Source: Nostoc sphaeroides (GTDB taxonomy: Bacteria; Cyanobacteriota; Cyanobacteriia; Cyanobacteriales; Nostocaceae). From it: a stretch of DNA of 64,000 nt. Each line of letters opens with the position of its first letter. Position 1 is the first letter of the stretch. The stretch is from positions 2,041,501-2,105,500 of the forward strand of contig NZ_CP031941.1 in assembly GCF_003443655.1 (NCBI RefSeq), written 5' to 3'. Shown here piece after piece: positions 25,115-35,694 of this stretch. The notes below the pieces were generated by a model. It ran no database searches. It saw only the letters and a program-made list of their open reading frames with translations, and was not told the DNA's origin. Position numbers and translations under genes: made by a program.

Positions 25115-27751
25115 CTAAAGCGTTGGTCGTTTACTTTCGAGGATTTCTGTTGCTTTCTGGGCAGAAAGTGGCCGGTAGAAATAATAGCCCTGTACATCCT
25201 CACAATTAATAGATTTCAAGAACTCCAGTTCCTCTTCATTTTCTACGCCTTCGGCTATCAACTTCAATCCCAAGCTGTGTCCCAAGGTAACTATCGCCTG
25301 AATAATATGAGCTACTTTAGCATCCTGCGTCAAATATTGAATAAAAGATTTATCTATTTTCAGATTGTGGAGTGGCAAAAGCTGTAGACGCGAGAGCGAG
25401 GAATGACCAGTACCAAAGTCATCAATGGAGATGCAAACACCCATCTGCTGTAGCTCCTCTAACACCGCTCTGGTAAAATCTAAATCTTCAATGGCTGTGG
25501 TTTCCATAATTTCTAATTCTAAAAACTGCGGCTCCAGACCCGTTTCTTGCAAAACTGTAGCTATAGTCTCCATCAATTTGGGTTGGCGGAACTGCTTAAG
25601 AGAAAGATTGACAGCGATCGTTATGGGTGGCAATCCTGCATCTTGCCAGATTTTATTTTGAATACAGGCTGTCCGCAGCACCCATTCGCCGATGGGGACA
25701 ATTAATCCACTTTCTTCGGCCAGGGGAATGAAAACACTGGGTGCGACCAATCCCATCTCTGGTTGCTGCCAACGCAATAGAGCCTCCATACCAGTAATTT
25801 CTTCTGTGGCAATGTTTACACGAGGCTGATAATACAGCGTAAATTCATTGCGTTCTAGGGCATAGCGCAAGCTCTTTTCTAAAGTCAGGAGTTCAGGATT
25901 TTTCGCACTTAGGGAAACACTGTAGAATTGGTAGTTATTTCGTCCTTTGTCTTTGGCGTAGTACAAAGCGGCATCTGCGTGCTGGATTAGTGTTTCGGCG
26001 TCAGGACTGTTGTTATCAAACAACGCAATACCCAGGCTAGCAGTCACATAAAGTTCATGCCCTTGGAGATAGAAAGCATCCTCCAATGCTTGTAAGATTT
26101 TATGCGCTACCAGTGTTACCTCTTCAATATCATTCACTCGCGGGAGTAGGATAGTGAACTCATCACCTCCCCAACGGGCTATAGTGTCTCCACCTCTGAG
26201 TAAGTGTTGTAATCTTTGAGCGACGCTTTGTAACAATTGATCTCCCAGAGTGTGCCCCAGAGTGTCATTAATCACCTTGAAGCGATCTAGGTCGAGGAAG
26301 ATCACAGCTAAACTTTCACCATTGCGAGTGGCGTTGGGGAGAGTTTTATTAAGCAGTTCATTAAATAGTAGGCGATTGGGCAACCCTGTCAGCATGTCAT
26401 GTAGAGCTTGATAGCGAATCTTTTCTTCTACTTGCTGACGTTGCCGCGCCCCAATAATACTGGCGGCCATCGTCAAAAGGGTAGATTCTTCGTGCTTTGA
26501 CCAATGACGCTCAAAGGTGCAGTCTGCCAAGCCAAGGTACCCCCACAACTCATTCTCCAAGCAAAGAGGTACCAAAATAAGGGATTGAATGCCATCTCTA
26601 ATCATGAATTCTTGTTCGACGGCAGGAAATTCTTGGGTCACTCCGCTAATCGACTTGCCGCTAGAGAGAACAATGTACCAACGAGCTAATCCAGAAGCTT
26701 GATAAGGCTGATTCTGCCAATATTCGTAAGTAGATTCAATAGAAGGATGTGTCCATTCAAACCGCAGGCTGACTACTATTTCTCCTGTAGCAGGATGGGG
26801 ATGGTTCTGAAAGAGATAGGCCCGATCGGCTTTGGCAGCTTCACCCACTACAGCTAAAGCTCGCTCAATACCAGTTTCGTAATTCATTTCCCCCAGCAAA
26901 TAATTGGCAGCTTCTGCAACTGCCTGTAGCAAGCGATCGCGCTGACGTAGTTCGGCTGTGGCTTGTTTTTGCTCTGTAATATCCCTTGTAATAAAAGTTC
27001 TAATTAAATCACTTTCAGGAAGGTAGAGAACGGATTGTTCAAAAACTTCTGTACCTACTTCCACCTCCCGGACAAAAGAATTTTTTTCTAGATTCTTAAC
27101 TGCGCTCAGGAGTCCCGTTAAAATCGGGTGTTTTGTTCCAACTTCCCTAAGGTTGGGAAACTTGAGAGCTGCGGCTGGATTGAGATAAGTAACTGTTCCC
27201 TCGAAATCCATTTCAATAATTGGATTGGGGATGAGTTCAGGGAAGGATGCTAGGCGAGCGAGGGCAGACTCACTAGCTAGTTCAAAGCTGGGATCGATAG
27301 CTAAGGTTTGAAAAGGATTGGCAGGACTGCCTTGCTCTGATAAGAAACCAGATAAGTCTTCAACATCAAAAGATTCAGAAAATGCTTTTTCTGAAATGTT
27401 GGAAATAGCATAATATTTAGCTTGAGCTTGATTACTGCCAAAAGCAATGACATCTCCATTTCTGAGATTATGGGAAAAGCATTTAGCGCCATTGACAAAT
27501 AAGCCATTAGTACTCCCTTTCCCCTTATAGTTACCATCAATAATCTGAAAGCCGTATTGGTCAGTCTCTGGAACAGTTACTCGCAATAAAATTGCATGTT
27601 GCATTGATACTGACCGTGAAGACAAGATAATAGTGTTTGCGGGATGCCGCCCCAGAGAATAAGTAGTCTCTCGCAAGGGGACAGTTCGCCGGCCTTGGAG
27701 GTCTTGGATGACCAGCAGATGGCGTATTTTTTCCCGCTCGTTTCCTAGCAT
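25115..27751 (-). CDS. FHA-PAS-GAF-GGDEF-EAL cyclic-di-GMP enzyme
   Basis: The 878-residue soluble protein combines five modules. An FHA domain (about 12-118) has S-L-G-R-H-P-A-N-T-I and G-S-T-N-G-L-F-V-N-G. A PAS domain (about 165-270) and a GAF domain (about 275-440) follow. The GGDEF domain (about 445-605) has an intact G-G-D-E-F, so it could be an active diguanylate cyclase. The EAL domain (about 625-870) has E-A-L-L-R-W and D-D-F-G-T-G-H-S-S-L, so it could be an active phosphodiesterase. FHA reads phosphothreonine, which suggests control by a Ser/Thr kinase. No membrane segment is seen. It is a stand-alone gene between repeat-rich gaps, and its signal and net activity are unknown. Confidence 0.95.
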   Translation of the reverse strand: MLGNEREKIRHLLVIQDLQGRRTVPLRETTYSLGRHPANTIILSSRSVSMQHAILLRVTVPETDQYGFQIIDGNYKGKGSTNGLFVNGAKCFSHNLRNGDVIAFGSNQAQAKYYAISNISEKAFSESFDVEDLSGFLSEQGSPANPFQTLAIDPSFELASESALARLASFPELIPNPIIEMDFEGTVTYLNPAAALKFPNLREVGTKHPILTGLLSAVKNLEKNSFVREVEVGTEVFEQSVLYLPESDLIRTFITRDITEQKQATAELRQRDRLLQAVAEAANYLLGEMNYETGIERALAVVGEAAKADRAYLFQNHPHPATGEIVVSLRFEWTHPSIESTYEYWQNQPYQASGLARWYIVLSSGKSISGVTQEFPAVEQEFMIRDGIQSLILVPLCLENELWGYLGLADCTFERHWSKHEESTLLTMAASIIGARQRQQVEEKIRYQALHDMLTGLPNRLLFNELLNKTLPNATRNGESLAVIFLDLDRFKVINDTLGHTLGDQLLQSVAQRLQHLLRGGDTIARWGGDEFTILLPRVNDIEEVTLVAHKILQALEDAFYLQGHELYVTASLGIALFDNNSPDAETLIQHADAALYYAKDKGRNNYQFYSVSLSAKNPELLTLEKSLRYALERNEFTLYYQPRVNIATEEITGMEALLRWQQPEMGLVAPSVFIPLAEESGLIVPIGEWVLRTACIQNKIWQDAGLPPITIAVNLSLKQFRQPKLMETIATVLQETGLEPQFLELEIMETTAIEDLDFTRAVLEELQQMGVCISIDDFGTGHSSLSRLQLLPLHNLKIDKSFIQYLTQDAKVAHIIQAIVTLGHSLGLKLIAEGVENEEELEFLKSINCEDVQGYYFYRPLSAQKATEILESKRPTL

Positions 27752-27928
27752 GGCTGTTCCTCAAATTTTCATATTTTTATGTCTTAGTCTGAAAAACCCT
27801 ACTCCCACAAGTTCCAAAACCTTTGGGTTAAGGCTTTATCCTCGCTAACCTCCTTAAAAAGCAGGGAATTAAGTCTCCCTTTTTAATGGGACTGACAATT
27901 CAGCGGTATCTGGAAAACCTCTTTTCTA

Positions 27929-28063
27929 GGGAACTCCAAAAAATAAATTATTCCACATTCAAGTCGTTGACTGTTGACTGTTGGCTGTTGACTGAAAACT
28001 CGTGAACCGTCAACGGTCAACAGTGAACAATAGCAATGGAATATTTTTTTACTTGGAAGTCCC
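27929..28063. mobile_element. MITE family A, copy 1
   Basis: The 135-bp element runs from GGGAACTCCAAAAAATAAAT to TTTACTTGGAAGTCCC, an imperfect terminal inverted repeat of about 28 bp. The interior holds GTTGACT heptamers and a GTCAACGG/CCGTTGAC hairpin. Other copies: 30514-30633 (left end lost), 45078-45212 (opposite orientation), 55899-56102 (internal duplication). Confidence 0.85.
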
Positions 28064-28064
28064 C

Positions 28065-28174
28065 TATTTCTCTCTTCCTTTAAAGAGAGAGACTTTGAAT
28101 TTTCCCCCAACGCTACAAGGGTCGGGGGTTAGGGGGTTAGGTCAATGGTTAGCTTTTCCAAATAACGTGAAAAG
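28065..28174. repeat. Dispersed repeat family B (AGAGAGACTTTGAA)
   Basis: It contains a hairpin of CTCTCT/AGAGAG type, then C- and G-runs, and ends near CGTGAAAAGTTAG. Related copies occur at 39594-39687 and 46031-46140. Confidence 0.7.
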
Positions 28175-28179
28175 TTAGT

Positions 28180-28285
28180 TTCATGGGAGCGGGCGCGATG
28201 AAGCAGTGTGGTTTTGGGGGTTTCCCCATGAAGAACTGCTCAACCCAAAGGCTCTTTTTGGTTTCTCCAAAGGAGCAGATGGCTA
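28180..28285. other. Structured non-coding block upstream of the GGDEF-EAL/TpsB gap
   Basis: Nested inverted repeats AGCAGT/ACTGCT (28202-28207, 28235-28240) and TGGGG/CCCCA make one hairpin. A second one uses GGCTC/GGAGC with CCAAA runs. It could be an RNA structure or a repeat unit; strand and function are unknown. Together with the repeats before it, this fills the gap 27752-28528. Confidence 0.4.
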
Positions 28286-28528
28286 ATTATTCAATCAGTT
28301 TTGCGGTAGAAGTTCTAGCTGTTTTCTCTACTCATACATAAGTTATAAACTTTCCCCCTTTGTCCATATCATCTAACCTTGTCTTTCTTAGGATACCCAG
28401 AATAAAATCAAACACTGAATAGAACACATGGTATATTCGCGGATTTTCATTCTGAGTGGTGGGGAACTCTGAATTGAATAAGGGTCTGATTTTTATTTTT
28501 TAAAGGGAAGGAGAATGAACCCTAAATT

Positions 28529-30334
28529 TCAAAAAGGATTATATAATAAACTAAAATATAGTCCGTTTTCTTGTAATGTTCTATCATTCGAGTCAACAGA
28601 TACTAAAGGAATGCCCCAGTCAAGACGAACGGTGAAGCGATCGCCTTGTGACCAACGCAACCCCAGACCAACAGCAGCTAAAGTATTAGGGTCAGGGTTC
28701 TCTCTACCAGAACTATTCCAGCCAATACCAAAATCCACAAACGGGACAACCTGTAACCTACTATCTATCTGGGGTAAGCGCAGAATCGGTACTTGAACTT
28801 CCGCAGAAACAAAAGTGCCATTATCCGTTAGCAGGTAATCTTGACGGTAACCCCGAATGCTATCCTGTCCACCTAAGCCAATTTGCTCTATAGGTAAGAG
28901 TGTTCTGGATGCTAGTTGCGTATTTAAACGAAATAAAAGTAAAGTTTCAGGAGCTAAAAGGCGTACCCACTGCGCTTGCCCTTGCCAAGCAAAAAAACGG
29001 CTATCGGGAAGATTTTGATTAACCGTGGCATTCAGCACATCTATACCCAAACTGAATTGAGAGCGTAGGGCGATGACTTCACGACTGTTACGATTCGTCC
29101 ATTCTTGAAAAAATCGCAAGGCAGATACCCTGGTGCGTCCCTGTTCATCAGCACCAGGCGAAAGTAGAGAGGGAGGAAACCCTCCTTGGCTCTCTTTTTG
29201 TAGTATCCACGAGATATCACTTTCGCGTCGAGAAGCTGTTAACCCAAGAGCGAATTCTTGTGTAGGAGTTTGGACTATAGGCTGACGAAATGTCAATTCG
29301 TAATAGCGAGATGCCGATTCGATATCTAAAAATTTGAAAGCAGGTTCAATGACATTACTCGACGTAGTTCCATAATTCAAGGTAAGTGTCCCGTTGCGGG
29401 GATTGAGAGGCAATGTGTAACTAGCGTCAAAGGAGTTGCTGCCATCAGTATTGGTGTATCCTAAACTCAGATTATCTCCAAATCCGAGTAAGTTGGCTTC
29501 ATTCAATCGTAATCCCCGGCGGAAACTGCCAACACTAGGCGATCGCCCATTATCAAGAACTATTGGGCTACTAAAGGTTTTTGCCTCGCTGATATTGACT
29601 TCCAACAGACTTGTACCACTCCGTGATCCTGCTGAGAGTTCAGCAGAGACGTTTTGAATCAAAGGATTAAGTTGCAAGACTTGCAGTGCCTCTAGTAGAC
29701 GCTGCCGATTCAGAGGCGCTGATGTAGCTATTGCTAGTCTGCTGCGGACATAATTCGGATTCAACCGCCGAGTTCCAGTTACCTGGATATCTTCTAATTT
29801 ACCTTCGACGACCTGAATTTTTACAACACCGGATTGGATTGTTTGGGGCGGAATATAAGCACCAGAAGTAATGTAACCATTTTGGACATATAAATCAGTA
29901 ATTTTAGAACGTGCTTGATACACTTGGGTCAGTGAGATCGGTCGTTTAGTAAATTCAGCAGTCGCGAGGGCTAACTCTTCGGGACTGAAGACTGTGCTAC
30001 CAACAACTTCAAAGCGTTCAACAACAATAGTTTGAGGAAAGTTGCCAGGGAGTGGTTCCTCTGGTGTAGGATTTGGGGCAGAGGGTGGAAATAGTTCTGC
30101 TGGCGGGGGGAGTGGTTGTGGTGTTTCAGGTGAGGGAACTGGCGAAGGTGAGGGTGGTTGGACATCCTGTGGCGGTGGGAGTTGTTGTTGTGACAGGATG
30201 AAATTACTAGTTGGTAATTGTGTGGTATCAACAGCCTGAGCTTTCAGGGGACTAGAAGTTATGCTACCAAGTAATAGAAGCATACTCAGTGGTAAGCAGG
30301 ACACTATAAGATTTTGAGGATATTTATCAATCAT
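28529..30334 (-). CDS. TpsB/ShlB-type outer-membrane transporter (two-partner secretion)
   Basis: The 601-residue product starts with an N-terminal signal peptide (hydrophobic L-P-L-S-M-L-L-L-L-G-S, cleavage near A-Q-A) and a long proline-rich linker (residues about 50-95). POTRA-like domains follow (about 105-250), with V-E-R-F-E-V-V-G-S-T-V-F and G-Y-I-T-S-G-A-Y-I-P-P-Q. A 16-strand beta-barrel domain occupies the rest. The conserved I-R-G-Y-R motif near residue 500 and the final residues Y-N-P-F fit an Omp85-superfamily barrel. Such proteins export large TpsA adhesins or hemolysins. No TpsA exoprotein gene is present in this window, so its cargo is encoded elsewhere or it works differently. 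Confidence 0.92.
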   Translation of the reverse strand: MIDKYPQNLIVSCLPLSMLLLLGSITSSPLKAQAVDTTQLPTSNFILSQQQLPPPQDVQPPSPSPVPSPETPQPLPPPAELFPPSAPNPTPEEPLPGNFPQTIVVERFEVVGSTVFSPEELALATAEFTKRPISLTQVYQARSKITDLYVQNGYITSGAYIPPQTIQSGVVKIQVVEGKLEDIQVTGTRRLNPNYVRSRLAIATSAPLNRQRLLEALQVLQLNPLIQNVSAELSAGSRSGTSLLEVNISEAKTFSSPIVLDNGRSPSVGSFRRGLRLNEANLLGFGDNLSLGYTNTDGSNSFDASYTLPLNPRNGTLTLNYGTTSSNVIEPAFKFLDIESASRYYELTFRQPIVQTPTQEFALGLTASRRESDISWILQKESQGGFPPSLLSPGADEQGRTRVSALRFFQEWTNRNSREVIALRSQFSLGIDVLNATVNQNLPDSRFFAWQGQAQWVRLLAPETLLLFRLNTQLASRTLLPIEQIGLGGQDSIRGYRQDYLLTDNGTFVSAEVQVPILRLPQIDSRLQVVPFVDFGIGWNSSGRENPDPNTLAAVGLGLRWSQGDRFTVRLDWGIPLVSVDSNDRTLQENGLYFSLLYNPF

Positions 30335-30513
30335 CGCACCGGATTATTTTTTGTTAGAAATTATGGGATTATTCAGGGAGTGTTTCAGAAGTGAATCTTA
30401 CTTCATCTTTTGTCACTAAAGTTGATATTTTGGGCAAATCTCAATTTAAAAGCTAAATCAACTGGTTATTGCAGACTTAAAACATTGATGGTGTTTGATC
30501 TGCATAAGCAAAC

Positions 30514-30633
30514 TGTTGACTGTTGAGTGTTGAGTGTTGAGTGTTGAGTGTTGACTGTTGACTGAAAACTCGTGAACCGTCAACGGCCAACAGTGAACAA
30601 TAGCAATGGAATATTTTTTTACTTGGAAGTCCC
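30514..30633. mobile_element. MITE family A, copy 2 (left end missing)
   Basis: It keeps the interior heptamers (GTTGACT, GTTGAGT), the hairpin and the right end TTTACTTGGAAGTCCC. The left terminal repeat is absent. It is the main content of the gap 30335-30713. Confidence 0.75.
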
Positions 30634-30713
30634 TTACTATCTCAACTAACAAGACTTGGGGCAAAATCCCCTTGTTAAAAGTAGGCAAACTTGCGTTTTA
30701 TTATGGTTTGGGG

Positions 30714-32489
30714 TTACTGCATATCCCTTTGCTGAAACATTCCCATCAATTTACGTTTACGGGCGTGGGTTTGCATCAAGTTTTGACGATAGCTTAACCA
30801 GTCTCCTTTCTTTCCAGATTCCAAGTAGGCGTTACGTGCCTTTTTCAACCATTCAACTGCGTAGTAGTAGTATTCGGCTTTACCTGCATCCATAATCTTT
30901 TCGGCACGGCGACGAGCATTCGCAATCACCCAATTAGGATTGTGAGGGATAGCAGCATCCATGACTCGGTGAATCAATTCTGAATTATAAGAACTGAGTT
31001 CACTAGCGATCGCAATTGCATCATCAATTAGCCCCTCATGCAAGAATATATCCACCTTGGCTGATTCTGTTCCCCCACCACTATCAGTACGAATAATTCT
31101 CAGCAGGTCTGTTTTGACACTTTCCCAATTTTCTCCAGCCAATTCTGCCATCTTTTGGTAGTCAAAAAAGGAGGGCTTAACTTGAAAAGCCGCCTTGATT
31201 GCTAATAAAGCAGCTTCACTATCACCCAACTCAATAGCCAAATCACTTGTCCAAATCCCCAATTCATACTGACAATTACCTGGTAAATTTAATCCACTCT
31301 GGGCTATATTTAGTGCTTGCTGTAATGCCCCTTGAATGCTTAGTGTTTTCGCTAGGGCAAAAGCCTCTTCCATTGAGTTCATCTGGGTTTGAGCAGCATC
31401 AATTGCTTCTTCTACCCTGCCTAAACGCCCTAGCATTGTCAGATAATGCTGGGTTTGCCCTTCTGCTTCTGCTAAATATAAGTATTCTTGGTAACGTTCC
31501 TGACGTTCGAGGATTTTTAGCCGAATTAGTGCCAAATCATCCGCGTAATCTGGCACGTCTTCTTCCCAAGCTCCCCTTTCGGTAATATTACCTTGGAGAA
31601 CTTGCACCAGTGGGGGATAATCCCAACCTTGGCGTAAAGCCTCCATAATCATGCCAAAATCAACATTCCACTCATCTTGCCAAGCTTCTAAATTTATTTG
31701 AATATCAACTTTTTCTTCTGGGGTGAGTTCAGCACTGAGAATTGCTTCACACCAAGCATGATTTAATTCCCCGACAAGTTGATCATTTTCAGCACCGTAT
31801 TCTGCAACATCATCCCAATTTTCCACACAGGTAGAGGTAATCGCTTCTAAAATAGCGATCGCATTCTCACCCTCTCCCCGTTCGCTAAAATCTACCGCAG
31901 TTTCCACTACACTTAGCAATTCTTCACCAATTGGATCTTCTTCACACCCCTCCTCAAAGTAGCGGACGGTATCTTTGAGAATCTGCCGTACTTGCCGCCG
32001 AAAGGGAGCCGGATCAATAGTAATGTGGAGCAAGGGTTTTGTGGTTGTTTGCTTGTCAGTAGGATTCGTCATCCAACTTACATGCCGGTCAATCGCCTCA
32101 ATTAGTTGTGGATGTTCTGTTACCAAGTCTTGCAGCAATCTTTGAGTTTGGATATAATCCAGGCGATTAAGTAGTTGTTCTAGGGTAGGGCGCTGCTCAA
32201 TGTTTTCTGGATTACGCGCACAAACAAGCATCGTCGCTACAATGTGTTTGCACCACCCGTCAAAGTTGTAAGCACAGGTGCAGTTTGCTGAGGTTAACCC
32301 ACTGCTATCGAAACTCAGGTTGACATGATAAGGTTTAGTTTCAGTGCCTATAACATCTGCCTGAAGGATATGACCGCGTTGGATAATAGCATTGACAGCA
32401 CCAGCCTCATAGTATGCCTCGCCGCGTTGGAAAGATTTAGCGTTAGCATGACGGCGGATAGTAAATTCAGTAATTTGGGGAATAGACAT
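30714..32489 (-). CDS. SWIM zinc-finger protein
   Basis: The 591-residue product has an N-terminal SWIM finger with C70, C72, C80 and H82 (C-T-C-A-Y-N-F-D-G-W-C-K-H). The remainder is helical and acidic with TPR/HEAT-like stretches. SWIM domains bind DNA or proteins and occur in bacterial SNF2-type ATPases, but no helicase motif is present here. A small, widespread family in cyanobacteria has this layout; its function is unknown. The start (M-S-I-P-Q-I-T-E-F-T) is convincing. The gene is flanked by repeat-rich gaps and seems to be a lone transcription unit. Confidence 0.9.
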   Translation of the reverse strand: MSIPQITEFTIRRHANAKSFQRGEAYYEAGAVNAIIQRGHILQADVIGTETKPYHVNLSFDSSGLTSANCTCAYNFDGWCKHIVATMLVCARNPENIEQRPTLEQLLNRLDYIQTQRLLQDLVTEHPQLIEAIDRHVSWMTNPTDKQTTTKPLLHITIDPAPFRRQVRQILKDTVRYFEEGCEEDPIGEELLSVVETAVDFSERGEGENAIAILEAITSTCVENWDDVAEYGAENDQLVGELNHAWCEAILSAELTPEEKVDIQINLEAWQDEWNVDFGMIMEALRQGWDYPPLVQVLQGNITERGAWEEDVPDYADDLALIRLKILERQERYQEYLYLAEAEGQTQHYLTMLGRLGRVEEAIDAAQTQMNSMEEAFALAKTLSIQGALQQALNIAQSGLNLPGNCQYELGIWTSDLAIELGDSEAALLAIKAAFQVKPSFFDYQKMAELAGENWESVKTDLLRIIRTDSGGGTESAKVDIFLHEGLIDDAIAIASELSSYNSELIHRVMDAAIPHNPNWVIANARRRAEKIMDAGKAEYYYYAVEWLKKARNAYLESGKKGDWLSYRQNLMQTHARKRKLMGMFQQRDMQ

Positions 32490-32599
32490 CGAGCGATCGC
32501 CTGCGTAAATCTTCTGGATGAATCCTAAATCCAGCTTAGTGTTAGGCTAACGCGCTGTAAAGAAATTCAAAGTTATCGGCATTGGGCAAAACAGGGCTG

Positions 32600-32797
32600 A
32601 GTTAGGAGTTAGGAGTTAGGAGTTAGGAGTTAGGAGTTAGGGGTTAGGAGTTAGGGGTTAGGAGTTAGGGGTTAGGAGTTAGGGGTTAGGGGTTAGGGGT
32701 TAGGAGTTTGGAGTTTGGAGTTTGGAGTTGGGAGTTAGGGGTTAGGGGTTAGGGGTTAGGAGTTTGGAGTTTGGAGTTTGGAGTTTGGAGTTTGGAG
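32600..32797. repeat. Heptameric tandem repeat array (GGAGTTA/GGGGTTA/GGAGTTT)
   Basis: About 28 heptamers in a row with three main variants. It is the same class as at 3997-4180. The rest of the gap 32490-33060 is AT-rich and should contain the lpdA promoter, but I see no clear motif. Confidence 0.9.
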
Positions 32798-33060
32798 TAT
32801 CGATAACGCTTGTAGAGTTTTGTAGTATCAAAAAAATAAGTATATAGATTTGACTATAATTACTGAAAACATCCATATTTTCGTTAAAAGCAAGTGAATC
32901 ATAATTTGAAGCAACACCCGAACCTGAAATTAGTAAACAGTTCTGATGGTGTATTGTGAGGGATTTAGAGTGAAGCGATAAAACTGATAACTGTTAAAGG
33001 GGTTGCACTGATTGTCGGTCAAGTTGAGAATAAATAGGCGAAGCACACAGGGAAACTAAC

Positions 33061-34485
33061 GTGAGTCAAGGATTTGATTACGATTTAGTAATTATCGGCG
33101 CTGGTGTAGGCGGACATGGCGCAGCCTTACACGCCGTAAATTGCGGTCTAAAAACAGCGATTATTGAAGCTGCTGATATGGGAGGAACCTGTGTTAATCG
33201 GGGCTGTATTCCTTCTAAGGCGCTACTAGCAGCATCTGGACGTGTGCGGGAGTTACGCAATGCCCACCACCTGAAGTCACTGGGAATTCAAATTGGTAGC
33301 GTGGAATTTGATCGTGAAGCGATCGCTAATCATGCTAACAATCTCGTCTCAAAAATTCAAGGCGACTTAACCAATAGCCTCAAACGTCTAAAAGTCGATA
33401 TTATCAACGGCTGGGGAAAAATCGCTGGGGCGCAAAAAGTCTCTGTTACCGGAGACGGCGGTGAAAAAACCATCACAGCCAAAGACATCATCCTTTCCCC
33501 TGGTTCAATTCCTTTTGTGCCTCCAGGGATTGAAGTAGACGGCAAAACTGTCTTTACCAGCGATCAAGGCGTTAAGTTGGAGTCGCTACCAGACTGGGTG
33601 GCAATTATTGGCAGTGGTTACATCGGCTTAGAATTTTCTGATATTTACTCAGCTTTGGGTTGCGAAATCACCTTGATTGAAGCCCTAGATCAGTTAATGC
33701 CAGGATTTGACCGAGATATTGCCAAACTTGCCGAACGGGTGCTAATTACTCCCCGCGATATTGAAACCAAAGTGGGAATATACGCTAAAAAAGTCATTCC
33801 AGGTTCACCAGTGGTGATTGAGTTAGCAGATTTCAAAACCAAAGAAGATGTAGATGTCATCGAAGTAGATGCTTGCTTGGTGGCTACAGGACGCATCCCA
33901 GCGACCAAAAATCTTGGTTTAGAATCTGTGGGAGTGGAACTGGATCGGCGGAATTTTATCCCAGTTGACGATCGCATGGCAGTACTATCATCTGGTGAAG
34001 TCGTGCCGCATTTGTGGGCAATTGGCGACGCTAATGGGAAGATGATGTTGGCACATGCGGCTTCTGCTCAAGGCATTATCGCCGTAGAAAATATAGTTGG
34101 GAGGGAAAGAATAGTAGACTATCGCAGCATCCCGGCGGCGGCGTTTACCCACCCAGAAGTTAGCTATGTGGGCTTAACAGAAACCGCAGCTAAGGAGTTA
34201 GGACAAACCGAAGGGTTTGAAATCGCCACCAGTCGGAGTTACTTCAAAGGAAATTCCAAAGCCTTGGCAGAAAATGAAGCCGATGGGATTGCCAAGGTGA
34301 TATATCGCAAAGACACCGGAGAAGTCTTGGGCGTCCACATTTTTGGACTGCACGCCTCAGACTTAATTCATGAAGCCTCAGCTGCGATCGCAAACCGTCA
34401 ATCTGTCCAAAGTCTCGCACATCTAGTTCACGCCCACCCGACACTTTCGGAAGTGCTAGACGAAGCTTATAAACGAGCCATCTAA
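33061..34485 (+). CDS. lpdA: Dihydrolipoyl dehydrogenase (E3)
   Basis: E3 reoxidises the dihydrolipoyl group of 2-oxoacid dehydrogenase and glycine cleavage complexes and passes electrons via FAD to NAD. The 474-residue product has the FAD motif [11 protein letters not shown] near residues 10-20, the redox-active pair C44 and C49 in [11 protein letters not shown], an NAD-binding G-S-G-Y-I-G-L-E-F near 185-195, and the H-A-H-P-T-L-S-E dyad at the C-terminus. GTG at 33061 is the natural start. trpC follows 175 bp later. The pdhA gene, which shares a complex with E3, lies about 5.5 kb downstream. Confidence 0.96.
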   Translation: MSQGFDYDLVIIGAGVGGHGAALHAVNCGLKTAIIEAADMGGTCVNRGCIPSKALLAASGRVRELRNAHHLKSLGIQIGSVEFDREAIANHANNLVSKIQGDLTNSLKRLKVDIINGWGKIAGAQKVSVTGDGGEKTITAKDIILSPGSIPFVPPGIEVDGKTVFTSDQGVKLESLPDWVAIIGSGYIGLEFSDIYSALGCEITLIEALDQLMPGFDRDIAKLAERVLITPRDIETKVGIYAKKVIPGSPVVIELADFKTKEDVDVIEVDACLVATGRIPATKNLGLESVGVELDRRNFIPVDDRMAVLSSGEVVPHLWAIGDANGKMMLAHAASAQGIIAVENIVGRERIVDYRSIPAAAFTHPEVSYVGLTETAAKELGQTEGFEIATSRSYFKGNSKALAENEADGIAKVIYRKDTGEVLGVHIFGLHASDLIHEASAAIANRQSVQSLAHLVHAHPTLSEVLDEAYKRAI

Positions 34486-34534
34486 AAGTTAGAAGTGAAA
34501 AGTTAGGAGTGAGGAATTAATAATCTCTAACTCC

Positions 34535-34656
34535 TGTACAGACGCGATTCATCGCGTCTCTACTCAATACTCCTGTACAGACGCGATTAATCGCGTCTCT
34601 CCTAACTCCTAACTCCCAACTCCTAACTCCTAACTCCCAACTCCTAACTCCTAACT
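34535..34656. repeat. Two dispersed palindromes plus CTAACTC heptamers
   Basis: Two copies of the GACGCGATTAATCGCGTC-type palindrome (34537-34562, 34575-34600) are followed by CTAACTC/CCAACTC heptamers up to the trpC start. Confidence 0.85.
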
Positions 34657-34660
34657 AATT

Positions 34661-35551
34661 ATGCAAATCCGTCGCCGTTCACCTAACCCAGCTATTGATG
34701 TATCGATATTACGTTATCAGGCTGTCGTGCCTGATGCGGCGCCAAACAACATCTTGGAAGAAATTGTCTGGCAGAAAGAAGTAGAATATGACCAAATGCG
34801 GGAAAAAGTTCCTTTGCAAGAATTACGGAAGCGGGTACTGACTGCGCCGCCAACCCGTGATTTTGTCGCCGCCTTGCGCCAAGGTAAGACTAAGCCAGCA
34901 TTGATTGCCGAAGTTAAAAAAGCTTCACCTAGCAAAGGTATTTTACGAGAAGATTTTGACCCAGTAGCGATCGCCCTTTCTTATCAGCAAGGTGGCGCTA
35001 GTTGTCTTTCTGTGCTAACAGATGTGAAGTTCTTTCAAGGTAGTTTTGACAACTTAGCCAAGGTTCGGGCTGCCGTAGATTTGCCCCTACTGTGCAAAGA
35101 GTTTGTCGTTTATGCTTATCAGATATACTTAGCGCGGGTTCAGGGTGCAGATGCGATTTTGTTGATTGCGGCTATTTTGAGCGATCAAGATTTGAAATAC
35201 TTCCTTAAAATTGCTAACAACCTAAAAATGGCAACCTTGGTTGAAGTCCATAGTTTGGCGGAACTTGACCGTGTGTTAGCCTTAGATGGCGTCTCCTTAG
35301 TCGGAATCAATAATCGCAATTTGGAAGATTTCTCTGTTGACTTGCAAACTACTTGCCAACTTTTAGCCGCAAGGGGTAGCCAATTGCAGGAGAAAAACAT
35401 CCTTGTTGTCAGCGAGTCAGGACTACACAACCCAGATGATTTGAGTTTGGTGCTGACAGCAGGTGCATCCGCCGTATTAATTGGAGAATCTTTGGTAAAA
35501 CAACCAGATCCCGGCGCTGCGATCGCTCATATATTGCCGAGGAATTTCTGA
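34661..35551 (+). CDS. trpC: Indole-3-glycerol-phosphate synthase
   Basis: TrpC converts carboxyphenylaminodeoxyribulose phosphate to indole-3-glycerol phosphate in tryptophan synthesis. The 296-residue product is a TIM barrel with the [16 protein letters not shown] core near residues 85-100 and the later V-G-I-N-N-R-N-L and V-S-E-S-G-L motifs. The first 40 residues are an extra N-terminal part typical of cyanobacteria. It follows lpdA with repeats between, so a shared transcript is possible but unproven. No other trp gene is in the window. Confidence 0.96.
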   Translation: MQIRRRSPNPAIDVSILRYQAVVPDAAPNNILEEIVWQKEVEYDQMREKVPLQELRKRVLTAPPTRDFVAALRQGKTKPALIAEVKKASPSKGILREDFDPVAIALSYQQGGASCLSVLTDVKFFQGSFDNLAKVRAAVDLPLLCKEFVVYAYQIYLARVQGADAILLIAAILSDQDLKYFLKIANNLKMATLVEVHSLAELDRVLALDGVSLVGINNRNLEDFSVDLQTTCQLLAARGSQLQEKNILVVSESGLHNPDDLSLVLTAGASAVLIGESLVKQPDPGAAIAHILPRNF

Positions 35552-35694
35552 AATAATACACCTCCCCTACGCCTCTTAGCATACGGCAACTAACTGCATA
35601 TAATAGTTGCTAAATTGGGTACACTATGCGTGAACACGCAGCACATTGCCATCAAATAAGCTGTTACGCAAATAATATTGTACATTTACCTGAT

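Noticed and set aside
32600..32797. Possible CRISPR array
   Set aside because: Units are seven bases long with no spacers; it is a heptamer repeat array.
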